From positions 1 through 16,873 of the forward strand of contig CAJTZH010000060.1 of the NCBI GenBank assembly GCA_910584325.1: DNA of 16,873 bases. Direction: 5' to 3'. The DNA comes from an uncultured Lachnospiraceae bacterium (lineage in GTDB: Bacteria; Bacillota; Clostridia; Lachnospirales; Lachnospiraceae). The notes below the pieces were generated by a model. That model was given only the letters and a program-made list of their open reading frames with translations. It had not been told where the DNA came from and ran no database searches. The position numbers and the translations under genes are program-made. This document shows, piece by piece, positions 7,144 through 14,544 of this stretch. The stretch's first letter is position 1. Each line of letters opens with the position of its first letter.

Positions 7144-8450
7144 TGGTTAGGGTTTTTATTGATTTATCCAAATACATTTTTGTTTTTCTTATGTGTTTTT
7201 ACACATTTATGACATTCCGTATATTTGCGGTCAGGGATGAGTCGGAACGTTCTTTAAAATGTGTACAGCAGAATCTTATTATGTTTTTCATTCATTTTGT
7301 TGCTTATGCAGTGCTTTTTGTCAGTGAATGGAATATGAATTATGTGGCATTATATCTGGTACAGGCGCTATGGCTGTTTCTTTATATTGTTTTGTTCCGG
7401 GCTGTTTACAAAAAAGGCAATATGCTGCTTTTAAATAATATGTGCATGATAATGACGGTCGGGTTCATTATTATTACCCGTCTGTCATTGAGTCAGGGCG
7501 TGAGGCAGTTTGTATTTATTGTTGTGGGAAGCCTTCTGACACTGGCAATTCCGGTTGTCATGCAGAATTTAAAGACGCTGCGCAATATACCGTGGCTTTA
7601 CGGCATAATTGGTATTGCTGCGCTTATGGCTGTTCTGATTGCAGGGGAGCTTACGCTGGGTGCAAATATTACGCTGCAGATTGGTCAGTTTATTTCTATT
7701 CAGCCGAGTGAATTTATTAAGATTGTATATGTGTTTTTTATTGCGTCGATGTTTAACCGCAGTACCAGTTTAGCAAACGTGATTCTGACAACCATTCTTG
7801 CGGCGGTTCATGTGATTATTCTGGTGATGTCTACGGATTTGGGCAGCGCGCTCATATATTTTGTGGTTTATCTTGTAATGTTGTTTGTGGCGACGAAACA
7901 ATTTATCTGGGTGGCACTGGGACTGGCGTCCGGAACGGGGGCGGCGTTTGCGGCGTATAAAATGTTTTCTCATGTGCGCGTCCGTGTACAGGCGTGGCGC
8001 GACCCGTGGACATTAATTGATAACCAGGGGTATCAGATAACGCAGTCGCTATTTGCAATCGGCATGGGTTCATGGTTTGGCGTCGGCTTAAATCAGGGAA
8101 TGCCGTACAAGATACCGTTTGTAGAGATGGATTTTATTTTTTCAGCAGTCTGTGAGGAATTTGGAATCATTTTTAGTATCTGTCTGATTTTATTGTGCAT
8201 GAATACATTTATGCTGATGATGGATGTAGGTATGAAATCACGAGGCAGTTTCTACCGTCTTCTGGCTGTGGGACTGGCAACCGCATACGGTTTTCAGATT
8301 TTTCTGACAATCGGCGGAGGAATTAAGTTTATTCCGCTGACGGGCGTTACGCTGCCGCTTGTGAGTTACGGCGGAAGTTCCGCTTTCAGCACATTGATTT
8401 TGTTTGCGGTAATTCAGGGTCTTTACATGCTCAGAATGAATGAGAGGTGA
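7143..8450 (+). CDS. FtsW/RodA/SpoVE (SEDS) peptidoglycan glycosyltransferase
   Basis: SEDS proteins polymerise lipid II into glycan strands in the membrane and work with a class B PBP. The 435-residue product is almost wholly hydrophobic with about ten membrane segments. Family marks: IQPSEF (Q187-F191), STDLGSALIYF near residue 240, VEMDFIF with D330 at the place of the catalytic Asp (usually in TDFIF), and LPLVSYGGSS near the C-terminus. Start ATG 7143 overlaps the U32 stop by one base (TAATG), so translation is coupled. The adjacent class B PBP is its likely partner. Whether the pair serves division (FtsW) or elongation (RodA) cannot be settled from sequence; the PbpA-like partner and the nearby zapA lean slightly toward division. 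Confidence 0.92.
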   Translation: MVRVFIDLSKYIFVFLMCFYTFMTFRIFAVRDESERSLKCVQQNLIMFFIHFVAYAVLFVSEWNMNYVALYLVQALWLFLYIVLFRAVYKKGNMLLLNNMCMIMTVGFIIITRLSLSQGVRQFVFIVVGSLLTLAIPVVMQNLKTLRNIPWLYGIIGIAALMAVLIAGELTLGANITLQIGQFISIQPSEFIKIVYVFFIASMFNRSTSLANVILTTILAAVHVIILVMSTDLGSALIYFVVYLVMLFVATKQFIWVALGLASGTGAAFAAYKMFSHVRVRVQAWRDPWTLIDNQGYQITQSLFAIGMGSWFGVGLNQGMPYKIPFVEMDFIFSAVCEEFGIIFSICLILLCMNTFMLMMDVGMKSRGSFYRLLAVGLATAYGFQIFLTIGGGIKFIPLTGVTLPLVSYGGSSAFSTLILFAVIQGLYMLRMNER

Positions 8451-8454
8451 CGGA

Positions 8455-9882
8455 ATGGCAGAGAAGAAGCGTGTGAAAAACAGGGAAATCATGGGCGTTG
8501 TGTATACGTTTATGGTGTTGTTTTTGGGGTTGATAGGATATCTTGTTTATTACAATTTTTCCGTGAAGGAAAATGTCGTCAATAATACTTACAATAAGCG
8601 TATTGAAGTGATGGAACAGCAAACAATCCGCGGCAGCATTCTTGCGGCGGACGGTACGGTACTGGCAAGAACGGTTGTGGGGGCGGATGGTACGGAGGAG
8701 CGCGAGTATCCGTTTGGCAATATTTTCAGCCATGTCGTAGGGTTTACTTACAAAGGCAAATCGGGTCTTGAAAAAGCGGCGAATTATTATCTGATTACCA
8801 GTAACGAAAATCCGATTGAACAGGTGAAAAATGATTTCTCGGGAGATAAAAATAACGGCGACAGCGTTGTTACCACGCTGGACGTAGATTTACAAAAAGC
8901 CGCTTATACCGCGCTGGGACGCAACCGCGGAGCCGTCGTGGCAATCGAGCCGTCCACCGGTAAGATTCTGTGTATGGTATCACAGCCTGATTTTGACCCG
9001 AATACCATTGAACTGACATGGGATACCATCACCACGACGGACGAATTTGACAGCGTTTTGGTAAATCGCGCGACGCAAGGGCTGTATCCTCCGGGTTCTA
9101 CGTTTAAAGTGTTTACGCTTCTTCAGTATATTCGTGAAAATGCGGACAATGAAGGATATAATGATTTTTCTTATCAATGTGCGGGTACGATGACATTTGA
9201 AGGAATTTCCCTGAAATGTTTTAACGGAAGAGCGCACGGCTCTCTGGACTTAGAGGATGCGTTTGCCGAGTCCTGCAACTGCGCGTTTGCTACAATCGGT
9301 CTGCATCTGGATAAGGATGAATTTAAGAAAAATAACGAGAAACTTTTATTTAATCAGGAACTTCCGTTAGATTTTGAGTATAATCAGAGCAGTTTTGTCC
9401 AGACGATGGCATCTGGAATAGAGGAAACGATGCATACCGCCATGGGACAGGGCCAGACGCTGATGACACCGATTCATAATTGTATGATAGCAGCGGCGAT
9501 TGCCAACGACGGCGTTTTAATGAAGCCGTATCTGATTGATAAATTAGTCAACAATTCGGGAAGCGTTATTCGCAGATTCGGGAAATCGGATTACGGAAGG
9601 CTGATGACAAAAGACGAAGCAGCGCTGCTGACAGAGTATATGACGGCGGTAGTAACGGATGGTACGGGCAGTGCCTTAAAAAGCGACGATTATACTGCAG
9701 CAGGAAAAACAGGTTCTGCCGAATATGACAGAACAAATAATCACCATACATGGTTTATGGGATTTGCGCCGGTGGAGGAGCCGCAGATTGCAATCTGTGT
9801 CATTATGGAAGGAGGCTATTCGGGATATGCCAACGCGTCGGAAGTCGCGAAGATTATTCTGGATGAGTATCTGAACCGGTAA
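8455..9882 (+). CDS. Class B penicillin-binding protein, PbpA/FtsI-like transpeptidase
   Basis: This enzyme cross-links peptidoglycan stem peptides outside the membrane. The 475 residues comprise a short basic cytoplasmic tail, one membrane anchor (about 13-34), a small N-terminal pedestal (RGSILAADGTVLART), then the transpeptidase domain. The three active-site motifs are intact: STFK with nucleophile S215, SCN (273-275) and KTG (418-420). The short pedestal resembles PbpA-type proteins rather than the large FtsI or PBP2x. Start ATG 8455 was chosen for AGAGGTGA (8443-8450) just upstream; the in-frame ATG at 8440 lies inside the ftsW-like gene and lacks a site. The gap to the SEDS stop is 4 nt, so the pair is co-translated, as SEDS-bPBP partners usually are. 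Confidence 0.93.
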   Translation: MAEKKRVKNREIMGVVYTFMVLFLGLIGYLVYYNFSVKENVVNNTYNKRIEVMEQQTIRGSILAADGTVLARTVVGADGTEEREYPFGNIFSHVVGFTYKGKSGLEKAANYYLITSNENPIEQVKNDFSGDKNNGDSVVTTLDVDLQKAAYTALGRNRGAVVAIEPSTGKILCMVSQPDFDPNTIELTWDTITTTDEFDSVLVNRATQGLYPPGSTFKVFTLLQYIRENADNEGYNDFSYQCAGTMTFEGISLKCFNGRAHGSLDLEDAFAESCNCAFATIGLHLDKDEFKKNNEKLLFNQELPLDFEYNQSSFVQTMASGIEETMHTAMGQGQTLMTPIHNCMIAAAIANDGVLMKPYLIDKLVNNSGSVIRRFGKSDYGRLMTKDEAALLTEYMTAVVTDGTGSALKSDDYTAAGKTGSAEYDRTNNHHTWFMGFAPVEEPQIAICVIMEGGYSGYANASEVAKIILDEYLNR

Positions 9883-9898
9883 CGGTAAAATAAATCGG

Positions 9899-9927
9899 TT
9901 GCGTCTTTATAAAAAAGAATGTATACT
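9899..9927 (+). promoter_or_regulatory. Sigma-A promoter of the NUDIX gene
   Basis: TTGCGT (9899-9904), a 17-bp spacer and TATACT (9922-9927), about 50 nt before the NUDIX start. The -10 is embedded in a palindrome. Confidence 0.65.
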
Positions 9928-9940
9928 ATACCTATAGTAT
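9923..9940. repeat. Perfect palindrome over the NUDIX -10 box, candidate operator
   Basis: ATACTATA (9923-9930), spacer CC, TATAGTAT (9933-9940): an 8-bp perfect inverted repeat. It overlaps the -10 hexamer and the predicted transcription start, the usual position of a repressor site. AT-rich sequence makes short palindromes more common, so this is only a candidate. Confidence 0.45.
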
Positions 9941-9978
9941 GTTTTATACAACACGCCATGAGTACAGGAGGTTTTGCA

Positions 9979-10434
9979 ATGGTAGAGGCAACGAGTTGTG
10001 GCGGTGTGGTTATTTTCAGAGGCAAGATACTTGTTCTTTATAAGAATTACCGGAATAAGTATGAGGGCTGGGTTCTTCCGAAAGGAACAGTTGAAGAAGG
10101 AGAAGAATACAAGGAGACGGCATTGCGTGAGGTAAAAGAGGAATCGGGTGCTGTCGGCAGGATTGTAAAATATGTTGGTAAGAGTTCTTACACATTCAAC
10201 ACATCTTCCGATATTGTGGAGAAGGACGTACACTGGTATTTGATGACAACGGACAGTTACTACAGTAAGCCGCAGAAAGAAGAGTATTTTGTAGATTCGG
10301 GCTTTTATAAGTTTCATGAGGCATATCACCTTTTAAAGTTTTCGAATGAGAAGGCTATTTTGGAAAAGGCTTATAACGGATATCTGGAGCTTAAGAAAAA
10401 TAATCTATGGCCGTACGGCAGGAGTAAGTTTTAA
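9979..10434 (+). CDS. NUDIX hydrolase
   Basis: NUDIX enzymes cleave nucleoside diphosphates linked to another group (such as damaged NTPs, Ap4A or NDP-sugars) with a divalent metal in the cytoplasm. The 151-residue protein contains a complete NUDIX box: G36-x5-E42-x7-R50-E51-V52-K53-E54-E55-S56-G57-A58, preceded by WVLPKG. Nothing further marks the substrate. The N-terminal SCGGVVIFRGKILVLYKN strand is typical of small MutT or Ap4A-hydrolase-like members. Start ATG 9979 was chosen because AGGAGG (9966-9971) lies 7 nt upstream; an in-frame upstream ATG at 9919 lies in the promoter. It is a single-gene transcript with its own promoter and a terminator that overlaps its stop codon. Confidence 0.92.
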   Translation: MVEATSCGGVVIFRGKILVLYKNYRNKYEGWVLPKGTVEEGEEYKETALREVKEESGAVGRIVKYVGKSSYTFNTSSDIVEKDVHWYLMTTDSYYSKPQKEEYFVDSGFYKFHEAYHLLKFSNEKAILEKAYNGYLELKKNNLWPYGRSKF

Positions 10435-10459
10435 AACTTGCTCTTGCTTTTTATTTTTT
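10418..10459 (+). terminator. Intrinsic terminator overlapping the NUDIX stop codon
   Basis: A long hairpin pairs 10418-10432 with 10433-10447: GCAGGAGTAAG in the last codons with CTTGCTCTTGC after the stop, plus TTTT/AAAA at the tip. It has only two G-U pairs and is followed by TTTTTATTTTTT (10448-10459). The TAA stop (10432-10434) lies at the apex. Confidence 0.85.
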
Positions 10460-10472
10460 GTTATGATATAAT
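10444..10472 (+). promoter_or_regulatory. Promoter of tRNA-Leu
   Basis: TTGCTT (10444-10449), a 17-bp spacer and TATAAT (10467-10472), with an extended TGA before the -10. The -35 lies in the 3' arm of the NUDIX terminator. A second TTGACA at 10481-10486 has no well-spaced -10. Confidence 0.6.
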
Positions 10473-10517
10473 AATTTTGTTTGACAGGAATTGCATGATA
10501 ATTTCTGTAATATGTCT

Positions 10518-10600
10518 GCGGAAGTGGCGGAATGGCAGACGCAGCAGACTCAAAATCTGCCGATGGTGACATCGTGTGGGTTCAACTCCCATCTTCCGCA
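10518..10600 (+). tRNA. tRNA-Leu (anticodon CAA)
   Basis: An 83-nt class II tRNA. The acceptor stem is GCGGAAG (10518-10524) with CTTCCGC (10593-10599) and discriminator A10600. The anticodon stem is GCAGA/TCTGC around loop CTCAAAA, giving anticodon CAA (10551-10553), which reads UUG. The long variable arm CGATGGTGACATCG and the GGTTCAACTCC T-arm fit leucine. The 3' CCA is not encoded; TTG follows, so it must be added after transcription. It stands alone between its own promoter and terminator. Confidence 0.97.
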
Positions 10601-10603
10601 TTG

Positions 10604-10631
10604 AAGTCCTTGAGATATCGGGGACTTTTTT
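10604..10631 (+). terminator. Intrinsic terminator after tRNA-Leu
   Basis: AAGTCCTTGA (10604-10613) pairs with TCGGGGACTT (10618-10627) over 10 bp with two G-U, loop GATA, and runs into TTTTTT (10626-10631). It starts 4 nt after the tRNA. Confidence 0.85.
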
Positions 10632-10632
10632 G

Positions 10633-10651
10633 TTTTCAAAATTTTTGAAAA
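10633..10651. repeat. Perfect palindrome upstream of the Tad operon promoter
   Basis: TTTTCAAAA (10633-10641), one base, TTTTGAAAA (10643-10651). This 9-bp perfect inverted repeat ends 5 bp before the -35 hexamer of the operon promoter, a place suited to an activator or repressor. The AT richness lowers its significance. Confidence 0.4.
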
Positions 10652-10656
10652 ATCTC

Positions 10657-10685
10657 TTGACATTTTTAAGTGTATGTATTAAGAT
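10657..10685 (+). promoter_or_regulatory. Sigma-A promoter of the LRR-Tad operon
   Basis: A consensus TTGACA (10657-10662), a 17-bp spacer and TAAGAT (10680-10685). Transcription would start near 10692, giving a leader of about 67 nt. No riboswitch-like structure is visible in that leader. Confidence 0.7.
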
Positions 10686-10720
10686 AACACCCATAGAGGA
10701 TTTCTAATTTTATTCAAAGA

Positions 10721-10762
10721 ATGGTTCATTCAATTTTCAGCACATTTACAAGCGGCAGATGA
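10721..10762 (+). CDS. Possible 13-aa leader ORF coupled to the LRR gene
   Basis: ATG 10721 opens 13 codons, MVHSIFSTFTSGR, ending in TGA 10760-10762, which overlaps the LRR gene's ATG 10759 (ATGA). The LRR gene has no good Shine-Dalgarno of its own, so coupling from this ORF would explain its translation. The leader's own ribosome site is also weak (AAAGA), so this is tentative. Confidence 0.25.
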   Translation: MVHSIFSTFTSGR

Positions 10763-12669
10763 AAGTGTTTGTTTTATTGTTAAAAATTATGTTTTTTTCT
10801 GCATATTTGGTGATGATTGTACTGACGAACGGACAGAGTGTTTTTGCGGACGAATTAGCGGGCGGACCAGTGACGGATACGGAGGGGAACCGCTGCGGAA
10901 CGCTTTGGTGGAGTCTTGACGAGGACGGAACATTTACCGTAACGGGAAGCGGACCGGGAGCTACATACCGTCCCGCAGGAAAGGATGAGGGTGATTTCAA
11001 GTGTCCTTGGAATAGTTACCGTGACAGGATTCGTTATGTACGCTTTCACTGTGTTTTTACGGGGGCGGCGCTGTATCATTTTGAATATGGCGCGAGCATC
11101 AATTCATGGTTTGTAAACTGTACGAATCTGGAAGGGTATTCCGACATTCCTTATGGTGTGACCGACATGAGCGCCGCATTTTTAAATTGTACGTCATTGA
11201 AACAGTGCGGTCTGATACCGGAATCAGTGGTTACGATGATGTATTGTTTCGCGAACTGCAAGTCGCTTATCAATCCGCCGGTACTTCCGTCAGGACTGCG
11301 TGATGACTGTTTTGAGAAATACGGAGATAAAAATATTATGCAGCCGTCCAGCGCTCTGGGAATGACGTTTGCGGGTTGTGAGCGGCTTTTGGCAACGCCG
11401 GAATTTTCCCGCTGCGTACGCATTAAAGAGTTGCTTGGCACATTTACGGACTGTACAGGTCTTGTGACGGTACAGAATATTCCTGCCAATGTAACCGATT
11501 TTTACGATACGTTTCGCAATTGTATTTCTGTCAGGGGTGTGTTTTCCTGTGAAGCGCCGACGGTTTCTTTTATCGGACAGACATTTGAAAATTTCGCGTG
11601 TGACAATGAGTATATTCTGTTTGTGAAAGCAGAGGATGAAGCGGTTTATGACAAGATGTGCGAGGACGCGCCGGAGCCGTTTCGCGGATACCGGTGGGAC
11701 GATTTGTTTACGGTACATTTTCATACAAACGGAGGAGCCAATCTTGCGTCAAGGCAGCTTGTCATGGAGTATGGTACGCTGTATACGAATGAGATTGACC
11801 AGCAATTGAAAAATCAAGTCAGTAATTTCTACTACGAGACGGCTCCCGCTGTTTTGGGAGAGTTCCCCATACCAGTAAAAGAAGGATTGACATTTAATGG
11901 ATGGTATCTGGACAATTCTTTGACGGAATTGTTTGACGTACATAGTCTTGTGAATCCTTCAACGGATATTTTAAAACAAAAAAATCTCATGTTGTACGCC
12001 GGATGGAAAGATTATGAGTGTCCGCAAATCAATGTGGATTATCTGGATAAGGATTGGAGCTGTGTGCCCGTGACTGTTAATATTGATGTTTCAGACAATG
12101 TCAACGGCGGATTAAAGCGTGTTGTACTTCAAAAGATGGACCAAGACCTTGGACGGGATTATTTTGAGTTTCCTGCTGAAGAAGGAATGATTTCCGGCAG
12201 ATTTTCGTATACATTTGGCAACACGGCAGACAAGCTGTTTGAAGGGATTACATACTGGCGTATTGTGGCGGAGGATTTGAGCGGTAACATTTCGGAAAGC
12301 GATATAACAATCAAGCTTGATTATACACCGCCCTTTATTTCAACAGATTCTGTTTATGACAATGGAAACGAACTTCTTTATGATGACAGAGCTCAGGTTT
12401 TTGTCAGCGGAGAGGATATGTTAAGCGGAATGGGGATTTTAAGGATACATCCGTCGGATTTACAGAACCGGTTTCTGAATATGGAAGTGACGCCGTACCA
12501 GACAGAAGGATTTAAGATTTCCTACAATTATCCGGTGAAAGAAGAACGGCGCGGATATGTATTGTATGCCGAAGACAAAGCGGGAAATACCACAACAAGA
12601 GTTATTGTGACGAAAAAAACACTTGCCTGGCATATCAAGCGTGTGATACCGAGGGAAAATTATGATTAG
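10759..12669 (+). CDS. Secreted BspA-like leucine-rich-repeat protein with InlB-type repeat and Ig-like region
   Basis: A 636-residue extracellular protein. A signal peptide spans about 1-30 (hydrophobic 3-23, cleavage after VFA-30). The segment GTLWWSLDEDGTFTVTGSG (48-66) is the usual entry motif of Firmicutes BspA-like proteins. Residues about 115-280 hold irregular Cys-containing leucine-rich repeats of the pattern F-x-N-C-x-x-L...IP..V (WFVNCTNL, AFLNCTSL, CFANCKSL, TFAGCERL, TFTDCTGL, TFRNCISV). Residues about 316-418 are an InlB B-repeat (VHFHTNGG ... FNGWYLDN ... LYAGW). Two Ig-like segments follow at about 420-525 (ending AEDLSGNISESDITIKLD) and 525-618 (AEDKAGNTTT). There is no LPXTG or C-terminal anchor. 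It is the first gene of the Tad operon and overlaps the prepilin peptidase by 8 nt, so it may be an adhesin or substrate linked to the pilus. That role is inferred. Confidence 0.82.
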   Translation: MKVFVLLLKIMFFSAYLVMIVLTNGQSVFADELAGGPVTDTEGNRCGTLWWSLDEDGTFTVTGSGPGATYRPAGKDEGDFKCPWNSYRDRIRYVRFHCVFTGAALYHFEYGASINSWFVNCTNLEGYSDIPYGVTDMSAAFLNCTSLKQCGLIPESVVTMMYCFANCKSLINPPVLPSGLRDDCFEKYGDKNIMQPSSALGMTFAGCERLLATPEFSRCVRIKELLGTFTDCTGLVTVQNIPANVTDFYDTFRNCISVRGVFSCEAPTVSFIGQTFENFACDNEYILFVKAEDEAVYDKMCEDAPEPFRGYRWDDLFTVHFHTNGGANLASRQLVMEYGTLYTNEIDQQLKNQVSNFYYETAPAVLGEFPIPVKEGLTFNGWYLDNSLTELFDVHSLVNPSTDILKQKNLMLYAGWKDYECPQINVDYLDKDWSCVPVTVNIDVSDNVNGGLKRVVLQKMDQDLGRDYFEFPAEEGMISGRFSYTFGNTADKLFEGITYWRIVAEDLSGNISESDITIKLDYTPPFISTDSVYDNGNELLYDDRAQVFVSGEDMLSGMGILRIHPSDLQNRFLNMEVTPYQTEGFKISYNYPVKEERRGYVLYAEDKAGNTTTRVIVTKKTLAWHIKRVIPRENYD

Positions 12670-13243
12670 CGTCCTGATTATCAGGTTCTGGCGCTGCCAT
12701 GACAAAGAAGCGCATTTACGGCTTACATCAGGCACAATTTTTGAGATTGCGATGCTGGAGCTGTTTATGTTTGGTGTGCAGGCAGCACTGCTTGGCGTTC
12801 AGAACGCCGCTTTTGCCGTACTGACATTACTTGGCAGCGTTTATATGTGCAGTACGGCGGTAATTGATTATTTGACAGGATATGTTTATTGTGTTAGTCA
12901 TTTTGTGATGCTTTTGTTGATTGTGATTTTAGGAATAACCCAATGTAATATTTCTCTGAAGTTCTGTATTCTGACAGTAATTTTTCTGCTGTTTCTCCTT
13001 CTATGTGAACATGCCGGCGCATTTTCACGTGGTGACAGTGAGTATCTGGCAGTTTCCTATATATATTTTAGCTGCGGCACTATAAGTGGTTTTACATTGG
13101 AATATATGCTTGGTGTGATGCTTATGAGTGCGTTAATTTTTGGTATTTTCAGAAAATGCGGGGCAGAAAAGGGGGTGGTGGCATTTACGCCGATAATTGT
13201 GTTTTCTGAATATATAATGATGATTTGGTTTCGTTTGCTGTAG
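12662..13243 (+). CDS. TadV/CpaA-like A24 prepilin peptidase, divergent
   Basis: A24 peptidases are membrane aspartyl proteases that cut the leader of Flp pilins. The 193-residue protein has about six hydrophobic segments and two Asp residues at the expected places: D69 in STAVIDYLTGYVY (family pattern D-x-x-x-x-x-I/V-P) and D125 in FSRGDSEYL (family pattern G-x-G-D). The second motif lacks the first Gly (SRGD), and the usual Pro after the first Asp motif is missing. There is no N-terminal methylase domain, as in TadV. Start ATG 12662 overlaps the LRR gene by 8 nt with GAGGG upstream; CpaF follows after 23 nt. The context of Tad genes supports the call, which would be weak from the sequence alone. 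Confidence 0.72.
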   Translation: MISVLIIRFWRCHDKEAHLRLTSGTIFEIAMLELFMFGVQAALLGVQNAAFAVLTLLGSVYMCSTAVIDYLTGYVYCVSHFVMLLLIVILGITQCNISLKFCILTVIFLLFLLLCEHAGAFSRGDSEYLAVSYIYFSCGTISGFTLEYMLGVMLMSALIFGIFRKCGAEKGVVAFTPIIVFSEYIMMIWFRLL

Positions 13244-13266
13244 CAGGCGGAGAGAAAGGAAGATGA

Positions 13267-14544
13267 ATGGCTATATTTAATACGAACGGTAAATCCGGGT
13301 GGGTGGCGGCGGAGAGTGTGGAGCAGCGCTATAAAAGCGGAGTTTCTGACAGAACCGGTGCGCGGGACATGAAAGAACTGGTGCTTCTTGTGGTGAAAAA
13401 CATTATGGAAGTTTCAGGAAGAGGAATCTTTGAGGCGGAGGAAAAAGACGCTGATGAAAGAAAGAGAAATGTTAGAAAAGCGGCGTCATCCGCATTGAAA
13501 CAAATGGGATACACGGGAGACAGCGAACTGAAAACAAAATTGATGGCGGAACTGGAAAAGTATCTCTGGGGATATTATGTTCTGGACGAGCTGGTGAATA
13601 ATGAAGATGTTTCGGATATTCGTGTTCTGGGGTTTAATTATATCCGTTATAAAAAGCTTGGCGTACGCTATGCGTATGAAAAACATTTTATTGATGAGAA
13701 CGACTATCTGCAGTTTGTCAGTCTGCTGGCAGTACGCAATAAGAAGAGCTTAAGCGACTGTAATGCGGTTACATACTTTACGGATACGTCAAATCCAAAA
13801 TTTATTCTGCGGTTTAATATTTGTACTGGACTGATAACGTCCAACAAAGTACCGATTCTGACAATCCGTAAAATATCAAGAAATAAATACACGATGGAGG
13901 GGCTGATAAAAAAAGGGATGTTTGACGCAAGGATGGCGGAGTACCTGAAAGGGAAAGCGGGAGCTGCCACAGGGATTTTGTTTACGGGTAAAGGCGCTTC
14001 AGGAAAAACAACATTGATGAATACGATGCTGGAGTATATTCATGATAATGAAAGCGCGCTGGTCATTCAGGAAAATGACGAATTGTTTATTTCTACTGTG
14101 TTAAATGAAAACGGTGAATCTGTTCCGGCAAGAGATGTCGCTTTTGTGCATACTATAGCAAACAGTGGTGACAACAAAGTGGAATATACGCTGCCGCAGC
14201 TTACAAGGAACGGATTGCGTATGGATTTGGATTATTATATTATTGGCGAGATTAAGGGGGACGAGGCGGAAGGATTTTCCATGGCTTCTTATACCGGGCA
14301 TAAGTGCTGGGCTACGGTTCACGGAATGAATGCTTACGAGGGCATTAATAAGCTGGCGGATTATATGAAACAGGCAACGGGTTATGCGTTTGAGGATTGT
14401 TTACGAAAGCTTATCGGAATGGAGGTTGTTATTTTTATGAAGGAATTTCGAGTCTGTGAGATTACGGAAATTTGTGGTTTTGATGAGGAGGAGAAAACGC
14501 TTTTAAAGAGGGTAGTTTTTCGCGACGGGGTGTGGATGTGCTGA
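13267..14544 (+). CDS. TadA/CpaF-type secretion ATPase
   Basis: This is the hexameric cytoplasmic ATPase that powers Flp pilus assembly and secretion. The 425-residue protein has an N-terminal helical domain (to about residue 90, including EKYLWGYYVLDELVNNEDVSDI, the CpaF 'gly-x-gly-x-ieeI' region). A PAS-like linker follows, then the RecA-like core: Walker A GKGASGKT (241-248), the Asp box LVIQENDELF, and Walker B DYYIIGEIKGDEA (E328). The His box ATVHGMNAYEG comes last, with VHG instead of the commoner IHA. Start ATG 13267 has GGAAG just upstream. The 3' end overlaps TadB by 13 nt. It is the best conserved gene of the operon and anchors its identification. Confidence 0.93.
   Translation: MAIFNTNGKSGWVAAESVEQRYKSGVSDRTGARDMKELVLLVVKNIMEVSGRGIFEAEEKDADERKRNVRKAASSALKQMGYTGDSELKTKLMAELEKYLWGYYVLDELVNNEDVSDIRVLGFNYIRYKKLGVRYAYEKHFIDENDYLQFVSLLAVRNKKSLSDCNAVTYFTDTSNPKFILRFNICTGLITSNKVPILTIRKISRNKYTMEGLIKKGMFDARMAEYLKGKAGAATGILFTGKGASGKTTLMNTMLEYIHDNESALVIQENDELFISTVLNENGESVPARDVAFVHTIANSGDNKVEYTLPQLTRNGLRMDLDYYIIGEIKGDEAEGFSMASYTGHKCWATVHGMNAYEGINKLADYMKQATGYAFEDCLRKLIGMEVVIFMKEFRVCEITEICGFDEEEKTLLKRVVFRDGVWMC

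Noticed and set aside
9919..9978. N-terminal extension of the NUDIX protein
   Set aside because: It overlaps the promoter -10 and palindrome; AGGAGG marks ATG 9979.
10518..10600. tRNA-Leu as an integration site for a mobile element
   Set aside because: No integrase, direct repeat of the tRNA 3' end, or foreign gene block is seen on either side.
10686..10758. Riboswitch (for example c-di-GMP) before the Tad operon
   Set aside because: The leader is only about 67 nt and shows no conserved paired core.
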